From positions 1 through 20,677 of the forward strand of contig JAHECQ010000014.1 of NCBI GenBank assembly GCA_024641625.1: a DNA stretch of 20,677 nucleotides. Reading direction: 5' to 3'. Shown piece by piece: positions 20,504-20,677 of the stretch. Position numbers and translations under genes: made by a program. Under the pieces are notes generated by a model that saw nothing but the letters and a program-made list of their open reading frames with translations, did no database searches and was not told the origin of the DNA. The stretch is from Acidimicrobiales bacterium (GTDB lineage: Bacteria; Actinomycetota; Acidimicrobiia; Acidimicrobiales; SZUA-35). Position 1 is the first letter of the stretch; every line of letters starts with the position of its first letter.

Positions 20504-20677
20504 ATGCCACGCTTCTCCCTCGTTGGATCCGTCCCCCGCGGTGTCACCGCGATCGATGTCCCGGTCGCTGCTGACGAGCTCGATCGTCTTTCGCCGGATC
20601 GGGCGCGGGCTGCGTCCTTCGCCGGCTTCGAGGGCAAGATCGGGCAGACGCTTGCCTTGCCGGGGCCGGTCGACGAA
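20504..20677 (+). CDS. Probable M17 leucyl aminopeptidase, N-terminal fragment (cut by window edge)
   Basis: An open frame of 58 codons runs from the ATG at 20504 to the window end without a stop. The translation begins MPRFSLVGSVPRGVTAIDVP and includes AASFAGFEGKIGQTLALPGP, which resembles the N-terminal domain of cytosol (leucyl) aminopeptidases, where a GFxGKxGxTxxLP segment follows the first strands. The catalytic metal-binding domain is outside the window, so the assignment rests on that short motif and is tentative. The start is backed by the TAGGCT box 6 nt upstream. Codon third positions are mostly G or C, as in the neighbouring genes. If correct, it adds a second aminopeptidase to the M24 enzyme 3 kb upstream, though the NHEJ operon lies between them. 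Confidence 0.6.
   Translation, partial: MPRFSLVGSVPRGVTAIDVPVAADELDRLSPDRARAASFAGFEGKIGQTLALPGPVDE

Noticed and set aside
1..20677. tRNA, rRNA, insertion sequence, phage or integrase remnants
   Set aside because: No cloverleaf-like intergenic sequence, transposase-like protein, terminal inverted repeats or attachment-site duplication was seen; intergenic gaps are nearly all under 110 bp.

Overview
The window is a gene-dense, high-GC stretch (strong G/C bias at third codon positions) with no RNA gene, CRISPR array, insertion sequence or prophage signal that I can see. Several things suggest an actinobacterium, most plausibly of the Acidimicrobiia/Ilumatobacter type: many SDR oxidoreductases, a luciferase-like flavin/F420 oxidoreductase, CaiB/BaiF CoA-transferase and nitronate monooxygenase genes, bacterial Ku with a LigD polymerase domain, and many start codons preceded at 6-8 nt by a TAnnnT -10 box instead of a Shine-Dalgarno sequence (leaderless mRNAs). 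The taxonomic placement is an inference.

Layout. 1-793: 3' part of a ClC-type anion channel (+). 777-2784: a minus-strand pair, nitronate monooxygenase family then an SDR. 2876-3664: a second SDR (+), separated from a convergent third SDR (3716-4516, -) by a perfect 15-bp tandem repeat that fills the gap. 4577-8146: a fused 1189-aa indolepyruvate/2-oxoacid:ferredoxin oxidoreductase (+), divergent from the third SDR. 8143-8526: a short QueF-like protein (-) whose stop codon shares a CTAG with that of the oxidoreductase. 8629-9102: a MaoC-like hydratase (+). 9132-10847: an IlvD/Edd-type dehydratase (-). 10872-12086: a CoA-transferase (+), only 24 bp from the dehydratase start. 12099-14209: luciferase-like oxidoreductase, EthD-domain protein and a small membrane protein, all minus. 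14240-15884: a cobalt-type nitrile hydratase operon, beta-alpha-accessory protein, joined by two ATGA overlaps. 15834-16565: an unrecognised helical protein (-). 16674-18573: an M24 metallopeptidase and a polytopic membrane protein (+). 18637-20402: a two-gene NHEJ operon, Ku plus a polymerase-only LigD. 20504-20677: N-terminus of a probable M17 leucyl aminopeptidase, cut by the window edge.

How the genes fit together. Bases 777-15884 look like a catabolic neighbourhood: alcohol/ketone oxidoreductases, a CoA-transferase, an enoyl-CoA hydratase-like protein, a sugar-acid-type dehydratase, a 2-oxoacid:ferredoxin oxidoreductase and a nitrile hydratase. They are arranged as many short divergent and convergent units, not one operon, so a single shared pathway is not demonstrated. 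The most useful regional observation is the recurrent leaderless start signature. It fixes several starts, reveals the partial right-edge gene, and produces an exceptionally compact divergent promoter at 10848-10871.
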